Positions 32,894 to 41,809 of a stretch of DNA of 64,000 nt are shown one piece after another (position 1 is the stretch's first letter; each line of letters begins with the position of its first letter). The notes below the pieces were generated by a model, which did not search any database, was not told the DNA's origin, and saw nothing but the letters and a program-made list of their open reading frames with translations. Origin of the DNA: Paucibacter sp. PLA-PC-4 (GTDB lineage Bacteria > Pseudomonadota > Gammaproteobacteria > Burkholderiales > Burkholderiaceae_C); contig NZ_JAPFGP010000001.1 of the NCBI RefSeq assembly GCF_026241155.1, forward strand, positions 310,001-374,000. Direction: 5' to 3'. The position numbers and the translations under genes are program-made.

Positions 32894-34504
32894 ATGCTCA
32901 CGAGCCCCAAGATCTCCCGCCGCACCGTCCACGGCCTGCTGGCCTGCAGCCTGGCCCTGGCCTACGGGCTCGCGCCGGCCGCCACGCCCAAGGACACCTT
33001 GGTCCAGGCCTTCGCCTTCGACGACATCATCTCGATGGACCCGGCCGAATCCTTTGAGCTCTCGGCCGGCGAGATCCTTGGCAACACCTATGACCGTCTG
33101 CTGCGCCTGGACGTCAACGACCCGTCTAAGGTGATCGGCGATCTGGCCAGGAGCTGGGCCGTTTCGGCTGACGGCAAGACCTTCACCTTCGAACTCAAGC
33201 CCGGGGTGAAGTTCGCCTCCGGCAATGCGCTGACCGCCGAGGACGTGGTCTGGTCGCTGCAGCGCGCAGTGCTGCTGGACAAGACGCCGGCCTTTATCCT
33301 GACCCAGTTCGGCCTGAAGAAGGACGTGGTCAAGGACCGCATCAAGCAGACCGGCCCGCTGACGCTGACCATCGAGACCGACAAGCCATATGCGACCACG
33401 CTGGTGCTGAACTGCCTGACCGCCGATGTGGCCTCGGTGCTGGACAAGAAACTGGTGCTGAGCAAGGAAGCTAACGGCGATATGGGCTATGCCTGGTTGA
33501 AGACCAACTACGCCGGCTCGGGCCCCTACAAGCTGCGCGAGTGGCGTGCCAACGAGATTGTCGCGCTTGAGCGCAATGACAATTACAGCCTGGGTGCGAA
33601 GGCGCCGTTGGCCCGCGTGATCTATCGCCATGTCAAGGAGGCCGCGACCCAGCGCCTGCTGCTGGAAAAGGGTGACATCGACATCGCCCGCAATCTGGCG
33701 CCGCAGGACATCACGGCACTGGCCGCCAGCAAGGACATTAAGACCACTGCCGCGCCCAAGGGCACCGTGGTCTATATGAGTTTCAATATGAAGAACTCGG
33801 CGCTAGCCAAGCCCGAGGTGCGCGAGGCGATGAAGCTGCTGGTGGACTATGACGGCATCGGCGAGACCCTGGTCAAGCACATCGGCCAGATCCATCAGAA
33901 CTTCCTCCCGGTGGGCCTGCTGGGTGCCAGTACCGACAAACCCTTCAAGTTCGATGTGGCCAAGGCCAAGGCGCTCTTGGCCAAGGCCGGTTACCCGGAC
34001 GGCTTCAAAGTCACCATCGATATGCGCACCGTGCAGCCGGTGCAGGGCATTGCCGAGAGCTTCCAGCAGACCGCCAAGCGCGCCGGCATCGACATCGAGA
34101 TCATCCCCGGCGACGGCAAACAGACGCTGACCAAGTACCGCGCCCGCAGCCACGACATCTATATCGGCCAGTGGGGCGCCGACTACTGGGACCCGCACAC
34201 CAATGCCGACACTTTCGCGCGCAATGCCGACAACAGCGACGGCGCGGCTGCCAAGCCGCTGTCGTGGCGCAATGCCTGGGACATCCCCGAGCTGACCAAG
34301 AAGAGCGACGCCGCAGCTCTGGAGCGTGACGGTGCCAAGCGCGCCAAGATGTACCAGGACATCCAGGCCGAGTTTCGCAAGACCAGCCCCTTCGTGATCT
34401 TGTTCCAGCAGACCGAGGTGGCCGCCTACCGCAGCAACCTCAGCGGCCTGAAGCTGGGCCCGACCTTCAGCACGAACTACATGTTCAAGGTCTCCAAGCG
34501 CTGA
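32894..34504 (+). CDS. ABC transporter periplasmic peptide-binding protein (family 5)
   Basis: A 536-residue solute-binding protein of the DppA/OppA family. The signal peptide has an Arg pair (SRRTVHGLLACSLALAYGLA). The mature protein shows IISMDPAESFELSAGEILGN, DLARSWAVSADGKTFTFEL and KPGVKFASGNALTAEDVVWS, the family 5 signature. GQWGADYWDPHTNADTFARN is typical of the ligand-proximal region. It is the first gene of a complete five-gene importer. Ligand (peptide, nickel chelate, opine, etc.) unknown. Confidence 0.92.
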   Translation: MLTSPKISRRTVHGLLACSLALAYGLAPAATPKDTLVQAFAFDDIISMDPAESFELSAGEILGNTYDRLLRLDVNDPSKVIGDLARSWAVSADGKTFTFELKPGVKFASGNALTAEDVVWSLQRAVLLDKTPAFILTQFGLKKDVVKDRIKQTGPLTLTIETDKPYATTLVLNCLTADVASVLDKKLVLSKEANGDMGYAWLKTNYAGSGPYKLREWRANEIVALERNDNYSLGAKAPLARVIYRHVKEAATQRLLLEKGDIDIARNLAPQDITALAASKDIKTTAAPKGTVVYMSFNMKNSALAKPEVREAMKLLVDYDGIGETLVKHIGQIHQNFLPVGLLGASTDKPFKFDVAKAKALLAKAGYPDGFKVTIDMRTVQPVQGIAESFQQTAKRAGIDIEIIPGDGKQTLTKYRARSHDIYIGQWGADYWDPHTNADTFARNADNSDGAAAKPLSWRNAWDIPELTKKSDAAALERDGAKRAKMYQDIQAEFRKTSPFVILFQQTEVAAYRSNLSGLKLGPTFSTNYMFKVSKR

Positions 34505-35544
34505 TGACGGGATTTGCTCGGGCGCTGAAGCCCAGGGCGCGCGCCCTGGGCGGATTCCTGGTGGTCATTGCGCTGACCTATCTCGGCCTGCTGGCCGTGA
34601 CCTTCTTTATCGGGCGGGTGATCCCGGTGGATCCGGTGCTGGCCGTGGTCGGGGACCGCGCGCCCGAACATGTGATCGCCCGGGTGCGCGAGGAGATGGG
34701 GCTGAACAAGCCGCTGTGGCATCAGTTCTGGCTCTACCTGCAAAAGGTCGCCCAGGGCGACCTGGGTACCTCGGTGCTGACATCTAACCCGGTGCTGCAG
34801 GACATCAAACGGGTGTTTCCGGCCACCTTTGAGCTCGCCACCGTGGGCATCATCATCGGCGCCGGCCTTGGCGTGCCGCTGGGCGTCTGGGCAGCTGTGC
34901 GGCGCGGCGGCCTGGTCGACCAGGCCGTGCGGGTGATGGCCCTGGTGGGCTACTCGGTTCCGATCTTCTGGCTGGGCCTGATGGCCCTGGTGCTGTTCTA
35001 CGCCAAGCTCGATTGGGTGGCGGGGCCGGGGCGCATCGATGTGGCGTTCGAGTACAGCGTCACTCCGGTCACAGGGCTGATGCTGGTGGACACGGCGATG
35101 GCCGGCGAGTGGGAGGCCTTTCGCAATGCGCTCTCGCACCTGATCCTGCCTGGCGCGCTGCTGGGCTACTTCTCGCTAGCCTATATCAGCCGCATGACGC
35201 GCTCCTTCATGCTCAACGAACTCAGCCAGGAGTACGTAATCGCGGCCCGCGCCAAAGGGCTCAGCGAGGCCCGCATCATCTGGCGTCATGCGCTGCGCAA
35301 TGCGATGGTGCCGCTGGTCACGGTGATCGCGCTGTCCTATGCCGGCTTGCTGGAGGGCTCGGTGCTGACCGAGACCGTGTTTGCCTGGCCGGGCCTGGGC
35401 CTTTACATCACCAACTCGCTGCAGAACGCAGACATGAACGCGGTGCTGGGCGGCACCCTGGTGGTGGGCTCGATCTTCGTGGCCCTGAATCTGCTGTCTG
35501 ACCTGCTGTACCGAATGCTGGACCCGAGGACGCGAGTCCGATGA
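34504..35544 (+). CDS. ABC transporter permease (DppB type)
   Basis: A 346-residue inner-membrane permease with six helices. RVREEMGLNKPLWHQFWLYL is the conserved N-terminal region after the first helix; the EAA loop is QEYVIAARAKGLSEARIIWR, followed by HALRNAMVPLVTVIALSYAG and TVFAWPGLGLYITNSL. It overlaps the receptor gene by one base and DppC-type gene by four (ATGA), so the operon is tightly coupled. It pairs with the next gene to form the channel. Confidence 0.93.
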   Translation: MTGFARALKPRARALGGFLVVIALTYLGLLAVTFFIGRVIPVDPVLAVVGDRAPEHVIARVREEMGLNKPLWHQFWLYLQKVAQGDLGTSVLTSNPVLQDIKRVFPATFELATVGIIIGAGLGVPLGVWAAVRRGGLVDQAVRVMALVGYSVPIFWLGLMALVLFYAKLDWVAGPGRIDVAFEYSVTPVTGLMLVDTAMAGEWEAFRNALSHLILPGALLGYFSLAYISRMTRSFMLNELSQEYVIAARAKGLSEARIIWRHALRNAMVPLVTVIALSYAGLLEGSVLTETVFAWPGLGLYITNSLQNADMNAVLGGTLVVGSIFVALNLLSDLLYRMLDPRTRVR

Positions 35545-36455
35545 GCACCGATCTGAAAAACCTGCATCAGTGGCTGATGAGCGAGCGGCCTGAGTCGCGC
35601 CGCCAGGCCGCGCTGGGCCGGGCCTACGCCGGCTGGCGCACTTTTGCGCGCAACCGGCTTGCCCTGGTGGGTCTGGCCATAGTTGCTCTGCTGGTGCTGA
35701 TGGCCCTGTTCGCCAACCAGCTGGCGCCCTACGACCCCAGCGTCGGTGACCTGCGCACGACCCGACTGCTGGAGCCCTCGAGCGCGCATTGGATGGGCAC
35801 CGATGACCAGGGCCGCGACATCCTCTCTCGCATCATCCATGGCTCGCGCATCACGCTCTTTGTCGTTGTGCTGGTTGCCGTGCTGGCGGCGCCGATTGGC
35901 CTCTTGGTCGGCACGGTGGCCGGCTACCGTGGCGGCATGATCGACGCGGTACTGATGCGCGTCACCGACATTTTTCTGGCGTTTCCGCGCCTCATCCTGG
36001 CGTTGGCCTTTGTCGCGGCGCTGGGCCCCGGCATCGAGAACGCGGTGCTGGCCATTGCGCTGACCTCTTGGCCGCCTTACGCGCGCATGGCGCGGGCCGA
36101 GACGTTGACGATTCGCCAGGCCGACTACATCGCCGCGGTGCAGCTGGTGGGCGCCTCGCATAGCCGCATCGTTCTGCGTCACATCATGCCGTTGTGTTTG
36201 CCCTCGGTGATCGTTCGCGTCACGCTGGACATGGCCGGCATCATTCTGACTGCCGCCGGCCTGGGTTTCCTGGGCCTGGGCGCGCAGCCGCCCATGCCCG
36301 AATGGGGCGCGATGATCGCGGCCGGCCGGCAGTATGTGCTGGACCAATGGTGGGTGGCGGCAGGGCCAGGTCTTGCCATCTTCATCGTGAGCCTGGCATT
36401 CAATTTGCTCGGTGACGGCCTGCGCGACACCCTCGACCCGAAGAGCAACAAGTGA
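35541..36455 (+). CDS. ABC transporter permease (DppC type)
   Basis: A 304-residue permease. Family landmarks are FARNRLALVGLAIVALLVL, APYDPSVGDLRTTRLLEPSS, HWMGTDDQGRDILSRIIHGS and the EAA loop QADYIAAVQLVGASHSRIVL. PEWGAMIAAGRQYVLDQWW is the usual final periplasmic region. It is the partner of the preceding permease. The stop codon shares one base with the following ATPase start. Confidence 0.93.
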   Translation: MSTDLKNLHQWLMSERPESRRQAALGRAYAGWRTFARNRLALVGLAIVALLVLMALFANQLAPYDPSVGDLRTTRLLEPSSAHWMGTDDQGRDILSRIIHGSRITLFVVVLVAVLAAPIGLLVGTVAGYRGGMIDAVLMRVTDIFLAFPRLILALAFVAALGPGIENAVLAIALTSWPPYARMARAETLTIRQADYIAAVQLVGASHSRIVLRHIMPLCLPSVIVRVTLDMAGIILTAAGLGFLGLGAQPPMPEWGAMIAAGRQYVLDQWWVAAGPGLAIFIVSLAFNLLGDGLRDTLDPKSNK

Positions 36456-37312
36456 TGAAGAGCGACAGCAATAACACTCTGCTGCTCGAAGTCGACGACC
36501 TGCGTGTCTCATTTCCCACTCGCGACGGCAGTCTGTTCGAGGCGGTGCGCGGCGTCAGCTTCACCTTGGGCCGTGAGCGGCTGGGCATCGTCGGCGAATC
36601 CGGCTCTGGCAAGTCCCAGACCGGCCGCGCCATCCTGGGCCTGACCGCGCCCGAAGCCCTGATCACCGCCAAGCGCCTGGCCTTCAAGGGTCAGGACTTG
36701 CTTGGCGCCACACCAGCCCAGCGCCGCGCGATGCGCGGCGGCAGCATCGCGATGGTTCTGCAGGACCCGAAGTACTCGCTGAACCCGGTGATGAAGATCG
36801 GCGAGCAAATCCGCGAGAGCCTGCAGGCCCACCAAGGCGGACTGTCCTCGTCCGAGGCCAGGAGGCGGGTGCTGCAGGCGCTGGCCGATGTCGCGATCGA
36901 TGACCCCGCGCGCGTCTACAAGCTCTACCCGCACGAGGTCTCAGGCGGAATGGGCCAGCGCGCGATGATCGCGATGATGCTGATCGCCGAGCCGCAGCTG
37001 CTCATCGCTGACGAGCCGACCTCGGCGCTTGACGTCACCGTGCAGCTGCAGGTCTTGGGTATCCTGGATCGATTGGTCAAAGACCGCGGCATGGGTCTGA
37101 TCTTTGTCTCGCACGATCTGCGCTTGGTGGCCAGCTTCTGCGACCGTGTGCTGGTGATGTATGCCGGCAAGGTGGTCGAAGAGGTTCGCGCCACCGAGCT
37201 GCAGGCGGCCAAGCACCCCTACACCCAAGGCCTGCTGAACTGTCTGCCGCGCCTCGGCGCCTCGCGCCATCCGCTGCCGACGCTGAATCGACAAGAGGAG
37301 TGGAAGCTTTGA
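36455..37312 (+). CDS. ABC transporter ATPase (DppD type)
   Basis: About 285 residues. Walker A is GESGSGKSQTGRA, the signature region EVSGGMGQRAMIAMMLIAEP, and Walker B LLIADEPTSALDVTVQ; the switch His is in FVSHDLRLV. The ending HPYTQGLLNCLPRLG is the start of the oligopeptide/dipeptide C-terminal extension, here short and without the cysteine cluster of longer homologues. The signature is VSGGM rather than LSGGQ, common for DppD. Start ATG 36455 overlaps the preceding stop (TGATG). Confidence 0.92.
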   Translation: MKSDSNNTLLLEVDDLRVSFPTRDGSLFEAVRGVSFTLGRERLGIVGESGSGKSQTGRAILGLTAPEALITAKRLAFKGQDLLGATPAQRRAMRGGSIAMVLQDPKYSLNPVMKIGEQIRESLQAHQGGLSSSEARRRVLQALADVAIDDPARVYKLYPHEVSGGMGQRAMIAMMLIAEPQLLIADEPTSALDVTVQLQVLGILDRLVKDRGMGLIFVSHDLRLVASFCDRVLVMYAGKVVEEVRATELQAAKHPYTQGLLNCLPRLGASRHPLPTLNRQEEWKL

Positions 37313-38100
37313 GCTTGCTCGGTATTGAAGTACAGGGCCTTCGGGTTCGCTATGGCGAGTTCACCGCCGTGCACGAAGCCTGTTTCAGCGTTGCGCCCGG
37401 CGAGAGCTTCGGCCTGGTTGGCGAATCGGGCTCAGGCAAGTCCACCATCCTGCGCGCGATCTGCGGCCTGGCGCCGCGCACGGCCGGCACGGTCAGGCTG
37501 ATTGGTGCCGGTTCACAGCCGGAACCCGGCAGCAAACCCTTCCGCCGCCTGGTGCAGATGGTGTTTCAAGACCCTTACGGATCGCTGCATCCGCGTCAGA
37601 CCATTGACCGCATCCTGGCCGAGCCCCTGGCCATTCATGGCATGCGGTCCGATGCCGAAGCCCGCATCCGCCGCGCGCTCGACGAAGTCGGTCTTGGCCA
37701 GGGCTTCCGGTTCCGCTATCCGCACCAGCTCAGCGGCGGCCAGCGCCAACGCATCGCCATCGCCCGCGCACTGATTCTGCAGCCGCAGATCCTGCTGCTC
37801 GACGAACCCACCTCGGCCCTCGACGCGTCGGTGCAGGCCGAGGTCCTGAACCTGCTGGAATCACTACGCCGCGAACGCGGCCTCACATTTGTGATGGTCA
37901 GCCACGACCTCGGCGTCGTCACGCATCTGTGCGAGCGCCTGCTGGTGATGCAACAGGGGCGCATGGTCGAGCAGGTGGATGCGGTGGCGCTGGCGCACAG
38001 CCGAGTAGAGCAAGACTACACCAAGCAGTTGATGCGGGCGGCGGTGGGGTTTAGGAGGGGGGCAGCTGAAGCCTTGAGCCCGGAGATTTCCGCCAGATAG
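37309..38100 (+). CDS. ABC transporter ATPase (DppF type)
   Basis: About 263 residues. Walker A GESGSGKSTILRAICG, Q-loop MVFQDPYGSLHPRQTI, signature QLSGGQRQRIAIARALIL, Walker B LLLDEPTSALDASVQAEVL and switch His in VSHDLGVVTH are all intact. I place the start at TTG 37309: AGAGGAG ends eight bases before it and the codon overlaps the preceding stop as TTGA. The GTG at 37300, given by a longest-frame rule, overlaps the ribosome-binding site. It ends shorter than most DppF proteins. Confidence 0.9.
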   Translation: MSLLGIEVQGLRVRYGEFTAVHEACFSVAPGESFGLVGESGSGKSTILRAICGLAPRTAGTVRLIGAGSQPEPGSKPFRRLVQMVFQDPYGSLHPRQTIDRILAEPLAIHGMRSDAEARIRRALDEVGLGQGFRFRYPHQLSGGQRQRIAIARALILQPQILLLDEPTSALDASVQAEVLNLLESLRRERGLTFVMVSHDLGVVTHLCERLLVMQQGRMVEQVDAVALAHSRVEQDYTKQLMRAAVGFRRGAAEALSPEISAR

Positions 38101-38446
38101 TGGAGACGGTCCTTCAGCAAAGGGCGCGCATATTTCTTCTTGGAGCAACGTCTTTTGCCCAGGATGAAGTACGCGCCGTCGTAGTGGTCGCAGCAAGTTG
38201 CTCTCTTTGCTTTGGCGTGACTGCCTTAGCGAACTTAGTCATCGAGGCTGCCAGATTCACGCAGGGTTAGCCTTTTCGGCCAACCCTGCTTCTTCGGGAA
38301 CTCATTGACTTCCATCGGGATAGGCTGTTGGCCCGACAGTACGGCGAGATGGCTGTATCGGACAGCAGACTGAGCAGCGTGTCGAATCCCGCCCGCCTCA
38401 TCCGTCGCGCATAGCTGGCAGCCTCGCCACCAAAGGAGACACTCTT
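38101..38446. other. 346-base intergenic stretch without a confident gene
   Basis: It lies between the ABC importer and the glutathione transferase gene. It contains the hairpin at 38261-38295 and, near its end, the AAAGGAG ribosome-binding site of the next gene. Two short reading frames look faintly protein-like (minus strand about 38090-38210; plus strand about 38270-38410), but neither has a start with a ribosome-binding site. Confidence 0.5.
38261..38295 (+). terminator. probable terminator of the ABC importer operon
   Basis: GCAGGGTT at 38261-38268 pairs with AACCCTGC at 38282-38289, with inner GCC/GGC pairs, followed by TTCTTC. The T-rich tail is imperfect. It lies 160 bases beyond the last importer gene. 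Confidence 0.55.
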
Positions 38447-39115
38447 ATGCCCCTGCAGCTCTACTACCATCCCTTTTCGTCTTACTGCCAGAAGGCGCTG
38501 ATCGCGTTCTACGAGAACGCGATTCCGTTTGAGCCGCAGCTGTTGGAGGGGCCGGACTGTCCAGCGACGAAGGCGCTGGCCGAGTTGTGGCCAATCAAGC
38601 GCTTTCCGCTGCTGGTTGATGAGGAGCGCGGCGCTACCATCATGGAGGCGAGCTGCATCATCGAGTACCTGGGCCTGCACCGGCCGAGTCCGGTGCGTCT
38701 GCTGCCCGAGGATGCGCAGGCGGCGCTGGAGGTGCGGATGCTGGACCGCTTCTTCGATAACTATGTCTCGACGCCGCAGCAGAAGATTGTCTTCGACGCG
38801 CTGCGTCCGTTCGATAAGCGTGATCCTCATGGCGTGGCCGACGCGCGGGCAGTGCTGGATACCGCTTATGCCTGGCTCGATGTGCGCATGGCTACAGGGC
38901 GCGAGTGGGTGGCAGGCGAGCAGTTCAGCCTGGCTGACTGCGCCGCGGCGCCCTTTCTGTTCTATGCCGACTGGACCCATCCCATTGACAAGGCTCACTC
39001 CCATCTGCAGGCCTACCGCCGCCGTCTGCTGGCGCGGTCCTCGTTTGCGCGCGCCGTCGACGAGGCCAGGCCTTATCGCCACTACTTCCCGCTTGGCGCA
39101 CCGGACCGTGATTGA
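38447..39115 (+). CDS. glutathione S-transferase-family protein
   Basis: A 222-residue cytosolic protein preceded by AAAGGAG. The thioredoxin-like N-terminal domain begins PLQLYYHPFSSYCQKALIAF, with Ser/Cys in the active-site position, and includes the cis-Pro block KRFPLLVDEERGATIMEASC with the glutathione-binding Glu-Ala/Ser. The helical C-terminal domain has EWVAGEQFSLADCAAAPFLF, the conserved N-capping box. Substrate unknown; roles in detoxification or ring reduction are possible. Confidence 0.9.
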   Translation: MPLQLYYHPFSSYCQKALIAFYENAIPFEPQLLEGPDCPATKALAELWPIKRFPLLVDEERGATIMEASCIIEYLGLHRPSPVRLLPEDAQAALEVRMLDRFFDNYVSTPQQKIVFDALRPFDKRDPHGVADARAVLDTAYAWLDVRMATGREWVAGEQFSLADCAAAPFLFYADWTHPIDKAHSHLQAYRRRLLARSSFARAVDEARPYRHYFPLGAPDRD

Positions 39116-39180
39116 TTGGTTGGTTGGTGGATTCGCCGTTTGACGCTGCGCTGTAACTGTCCGGCCTCTAAGATGTGGCG

Positions 39181-39555
39181 ATGAGACTCGCCCTGATCGC
39201 CCACGACCACAAGAAGAACGATATGGTGGCCCTGGCCACCGAGTTCGCTAGCTTCCTCAACAGCTGCTCGCTGATCGCCACAGGCACCACCGGCGGCCGG
39301 CTGCGTGACGAGGTGGGTCTGGCCCATGTCGAATGCCTGCTCAGCGGGCCGCTGGGTGGCGATCTTCAGATCGGGGCACGGCTGGCGATGGGCGAGGTGG
39401 ACGGCGTGATCTTTCTGCGCGATCCGATGACGCCGCAGCCGCATGAACCCGACATCAACGCGTTGGTTCGGGCCTGCGATGTGCACAACATTCCATGCGC
39501 GACCAATGTGGCCGGCGCACGAGTGATGCTGATGGCCTGGGCCTATCCGGGCTGA
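39181..39555 (+). CDS. mgsA: methylglyoxal synthase
   Basis: A 124-residue enzyme converting dihydroxyacetone phosphate to methylglyoxal and phosphate, a bypass relieving sugar-phosphate stress. The N-terminus [20 protein letters not shown] has the conserved HDxKK block; [11 protein letters not shown] binds phosphate; [20 protein letters not shown] contains the catalytic Asp; [20 protein letters not shown] and [15 protein letters not shown] complete the family. It lacks the short C-terminal tail of the 152-residue E. coli enzyme. ATG 39181 is preferred to GTG 39175. Confidence 0.93.
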   Translation: MRLALIAHDHKKNDMVALATEFASFLNSCSLIATGTTGGRLRDEVGLAHVECLLSGPLGGDLQIGARLAMGEVDGVIFLRDPMTPQPHEPDINALVRACDVHNIPCATNVAGARVMLMAWAYPG

Positions 39556-39569
39556 ACGGGCTGAGCCCG

Positions 39570-40718
39570 CTAGTTGGTCACCATGCTCCAACCGGTGCTC
39601 CAGTCGTCGGAGTTGCCGGTCAGGGTGACAGCTGCCGCGGTGCTGCGTGCGCAGGGGCCCAGCACATAGCTGCCCGGGCCCAGCACGAAGCTGTTACTCA
39701 GGCTGACCAACTGGCGCACATTGGCCGTGGTAGGCATGATTTTGTAGCCGCTGTTGGGCGAGAACAGGGTGCCGCCGACACCGCTGCTGTAGCAGATATC
39801 GATCCGCAGGCTGGTGTTGGTCGATGCGGTGAATGTCAGTGAGGCTGTGTTGCTGAGGCGCTGGTTGGCGCTCAGCGTGAGGCTGGCAGTGGGGCCGAGG
39901 TAGACATAGGTGGTATTCACGACTGGCACGGTCGTGACCTGGCCGCTCCAGGATCGGATCTGGTTTACGCCGCTAGGTCCCTGCGGGCCCGCCGGCCCCT
40001 GCGCACCGGTATCGCCCTTTGCGCCGGGCGCGCCTGGTGCGCCGGCCAGGCCGGGGGCCCCGGGCGCGCCGGTATCGCCCTTTGGGCCGGGCGGGCCGGC
40101 CGGACCGGTGTCGCCCTTGGGCCCCTGGTCCATCAGGCTCAGATCCAGCCGCGCCACATGGCCGGTGGCGGTGTTCTCCTTGCTGTCGAAGAACACCATG
40201 GTGGCCGGCGCCGAGACGGCCGGCACCAGCGCGAAGCCATGGTTGCTGCCGGGGCTGGTGATCCATTGCCGCACCTGGGCCGTCACATCGATGGCCAGAA
40301 ACTGGCCGGCTGCGCTGACCGGCACGGCCGGCACGCTGCCGGCTCCCGAGGTGGTCGGCGGGCTGGCGGCGGTGGCGCCCAGCTCGGTCCAGGGGCTGTA
40401 GACCGTCTGCGCCTCGATCGCACCGGGCGTGCCGACTCGGTTGACATACAGCACCAGGCTCGCCTTCTGCAGCTTGGTTGCAGTCAACCCGGCCGGCAGC
40501 GTGCCCAGATCGAAGCGCAGCAGGGCTTGCGAGCCGCCACCGACATTGAGCGTGGGCAGCGCGCCGAAATTGCTGGCCGGCAGGCTAGCGCTGATATGGG
40601 TGTCGGCCGCTGGCACCGCTTCGACGGCCCAGGCTATGCAGGCTGGCAAGCTCCACAGCAAGGCCATGGTCACGCACCGAGAGGCGTAGGAATAGGAAGA
40701 AGAGGAGGAGGAATGCAT
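39570..40718 (-). CDS. secreted DNRLRE-domain protein with collagen-like region
   Basis: A 382-residue exported protein. It starts with a serine run ([10 protein letters not shown]) then a hydrophobic signal ([14 protein letters not shown]). Residues about 35-195 form a DNRLRE/CBM96-like beta-sandwich ([60 protein letters not shown]). Residues 199-249 are 17 uninterrupted Gly-X-Y triplets ([20 protein letters not shown] is the first part), a collagen-like stalk. The C-terminal 130 residues are a beta-rich domain with paired cysteines. Probably a trimeric surface or extracellular fibre protein; function unknown. Confidence 0.85.
   Translation of the reverse strand: MHSSSSSSYSYASRCVTMALLWSLPACIAWAVEAVPAADTHISASLPASNFGALPTLNVGGGSQALLRFDLGTLPAGLTATKLQKASLVLYVNRVGTPGAIEAQTVYSPWTELGATAASPPTTSGAGSVPAVPVSAAGQFLAIDVTAQVRQWITSPGSNHGFALVPAVSAPATMVFFDSKENTATGHVARLDLSLMDQGPKGDTGPAGPPGPKGDTGAPGAPGLAGAPGAPGAKGDTGAQGPAGPQGPSGVNQIRSWSGQVTTVPVVNTTYVYLGPTASLTLSANQRLSNTASLTFTASTNTSLRIDICYSSGVGGTLFSPNSGYKIMPTTANVRQLVSLSNSFVLGPGSYVLGPCARSTAAAVTLTGNSDDWSTGWSMVTN
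39972..40124 (-). repeat. collagen-like Gly-X-Y repeat coding segment (17 triplets)
   Basis: On the minus strand, 51 codons begin every third position with a glycine codon. GDT occurs four or more times, and GAP and GPA/GPK units dominate. The DNA is internally repetitive (for example GGCGCGCC- and GGCGATACC-containing units), so copy number is prone to change. Confidence 0.9.
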
Positions 40719-40855
40719 GACTAACTCCCGGCCGCTGAAATGGGCTGCGTCAGCCTATCCCCCCGCGCGGCTCTTGACCATGGCCGCTCGTCCCCGAAAC
40801 CGGCGAGGCCGGCCCTGTCGCAGCCGGTGCCTGTTTGTCGTCTTGGCGCGTTGCT

Positions 40856-41809
40856 TCAGCTCAGCTTTGGTGCTTGATAGATCAGCACCTTCAGTGAGCG
40901 CTGCGCGTCCACATCGGCAAAGGCCGCCGGGTTCGCGACCCGTTCGACAAAGCGCAACGCGGGTGCCAGCTCGCGCATCTGACCTTGCACAAAGGCCAGA
41001 TCCAGCTTGGGCGTGTTCAGGCTCAGCATCGCATGGCCGCCGGGCACCATCAGCTCGGGCAGACGGCGCATCAGGCGGGCGTAGTCCTTGGTGGCGACGA
41101 AGCTGCCCTTCTGAAAGCTTGGCGGGTCGACGATGATCAGCTCGTAGGGTCCGGCACGGCCAATCTTGCCCCAACTGGTGAAGATGTCGTGGGGCAGGAA
41201 GCTGGCCGTGCCCATGCCGGGTGCGGCGGGCAGACCGTTGAGCCGATGGTTCTTCTTGCCAATGGCCAGCGCACCGTCGCTCATGTCCAGATTGACCACA
41301 TGGCTCGCGCCGGCCTGCAGGGCCACGACCGAGAAGGCGCAGGTGTAGGAGAACAGGTTCAGCACCTTGAGCCGGCGCTTGTCGGGCCAGCCGGCCACAA
41401 ACTCTCGCACCCAGCGCCGGCCCTCGGCCATGTCGAGAAAAAGGCCGTGATTCTGGCCGCGCAGCAGATGGACCAGATAGCGCGCGCCCTGCTCGCTGAT
41501 GATGTGCTGAGGCTCGGGCAGGCTGCCGGCCATCAGTCGGGTCTCGCTGCGGCCCTCGTGGCGGAACTGGTAGGCCCAGCTGAGCGTGGCGCCACAGCGC
41601 TCGCTCAAGGCACTATGAATCTTGGCCAGATCGGCTTCGCTCAGCGGCTGAGAAAAACTCGTCAGCAGCCAGACCGGAGGAAAAGCATCCAGCGCCAGAT
41701 GCTCACAGCCCGGGTGCAGGCCGCCGCGCCCGTGGAAGACGCGATGGGCGTCGGCGGGCTGCGGGGCGATGGTGGCAATGGCATCGAGCAGCGGCTGCAA
41801 GCTCGTCAT
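40856..41809 (-). CDS. RlmI/RlmK-like class I SAM methyltransferase
   Basis: A 317-residue methyltransferase. After an N-terminal region with LMAGSLPEPQHIISEQGARY and GQNHGLFLDMAEGRRWVREF, motif I is VLNLFSYTCAFSVVALQAGA, motif II VVNLDMSDGALAIGKKNHRL and motif IV IIVDPPSFQKGSFVA. This is the pattern of the 23S rRNA m5C1962 methyltransferase group (PF10672); the PUA domain of RlmI is absent. Substrate probably RNA, but unproven. The start overlaps the upstream radical SAM stop by four bases, so the two genes are coupled. Confidence 0.85.
   Translation of the reverse strand: MTSLQPLLDAIATIAPQPADAHRVFHGRGGLHPGCEHLALDAFPPVWLLTSFSQPLSEADLAKIHSALSERCGATLSWAYQFRHEGRSETRLMAGSLPEPQHIISEQGARYLVHLLRGQNHGLFLDMAEGRRWVREFVAGWPDKRRLKVLNLFSYTCAFSVVALQAGASHVVNLDMSDGALAIGKKNHRLNGLPAAPGMGTASFLPHDIFTSWGKIGRAGPYELIIVDPPSFQKGSFVATKDYARLMRRLPELMVPGGHAMLSLNTPKLDLAFVQGQMRELAPALRFVERVANPAAFADVDAQRSLKVLIYQAPKLS

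Noticed and set aside
38090-38410. Short protein-like frames after the ABC importer (minus: CDHYDGAYFILGKRRC region; plus: LRELIDFHRDRLLARQY region)
   Set aside because: Both look faintly coding and could be remnants, but neither has a start codon with a ribosome-binding site, and both are closed by nearby stops. Not enough to call a gene.
39113-39130. TTGG tandem repeats after the glutathione transferase gene
   Set aside because: Only three or four short units beside a stop codon, with no sign of a functional repeat.
39548-39578. CGGGCT/AGCCCG hairpin between mgsA and the collagen-like gene
   Set aside because: It could be a bidirectional terminator, but there is no T run on either side.
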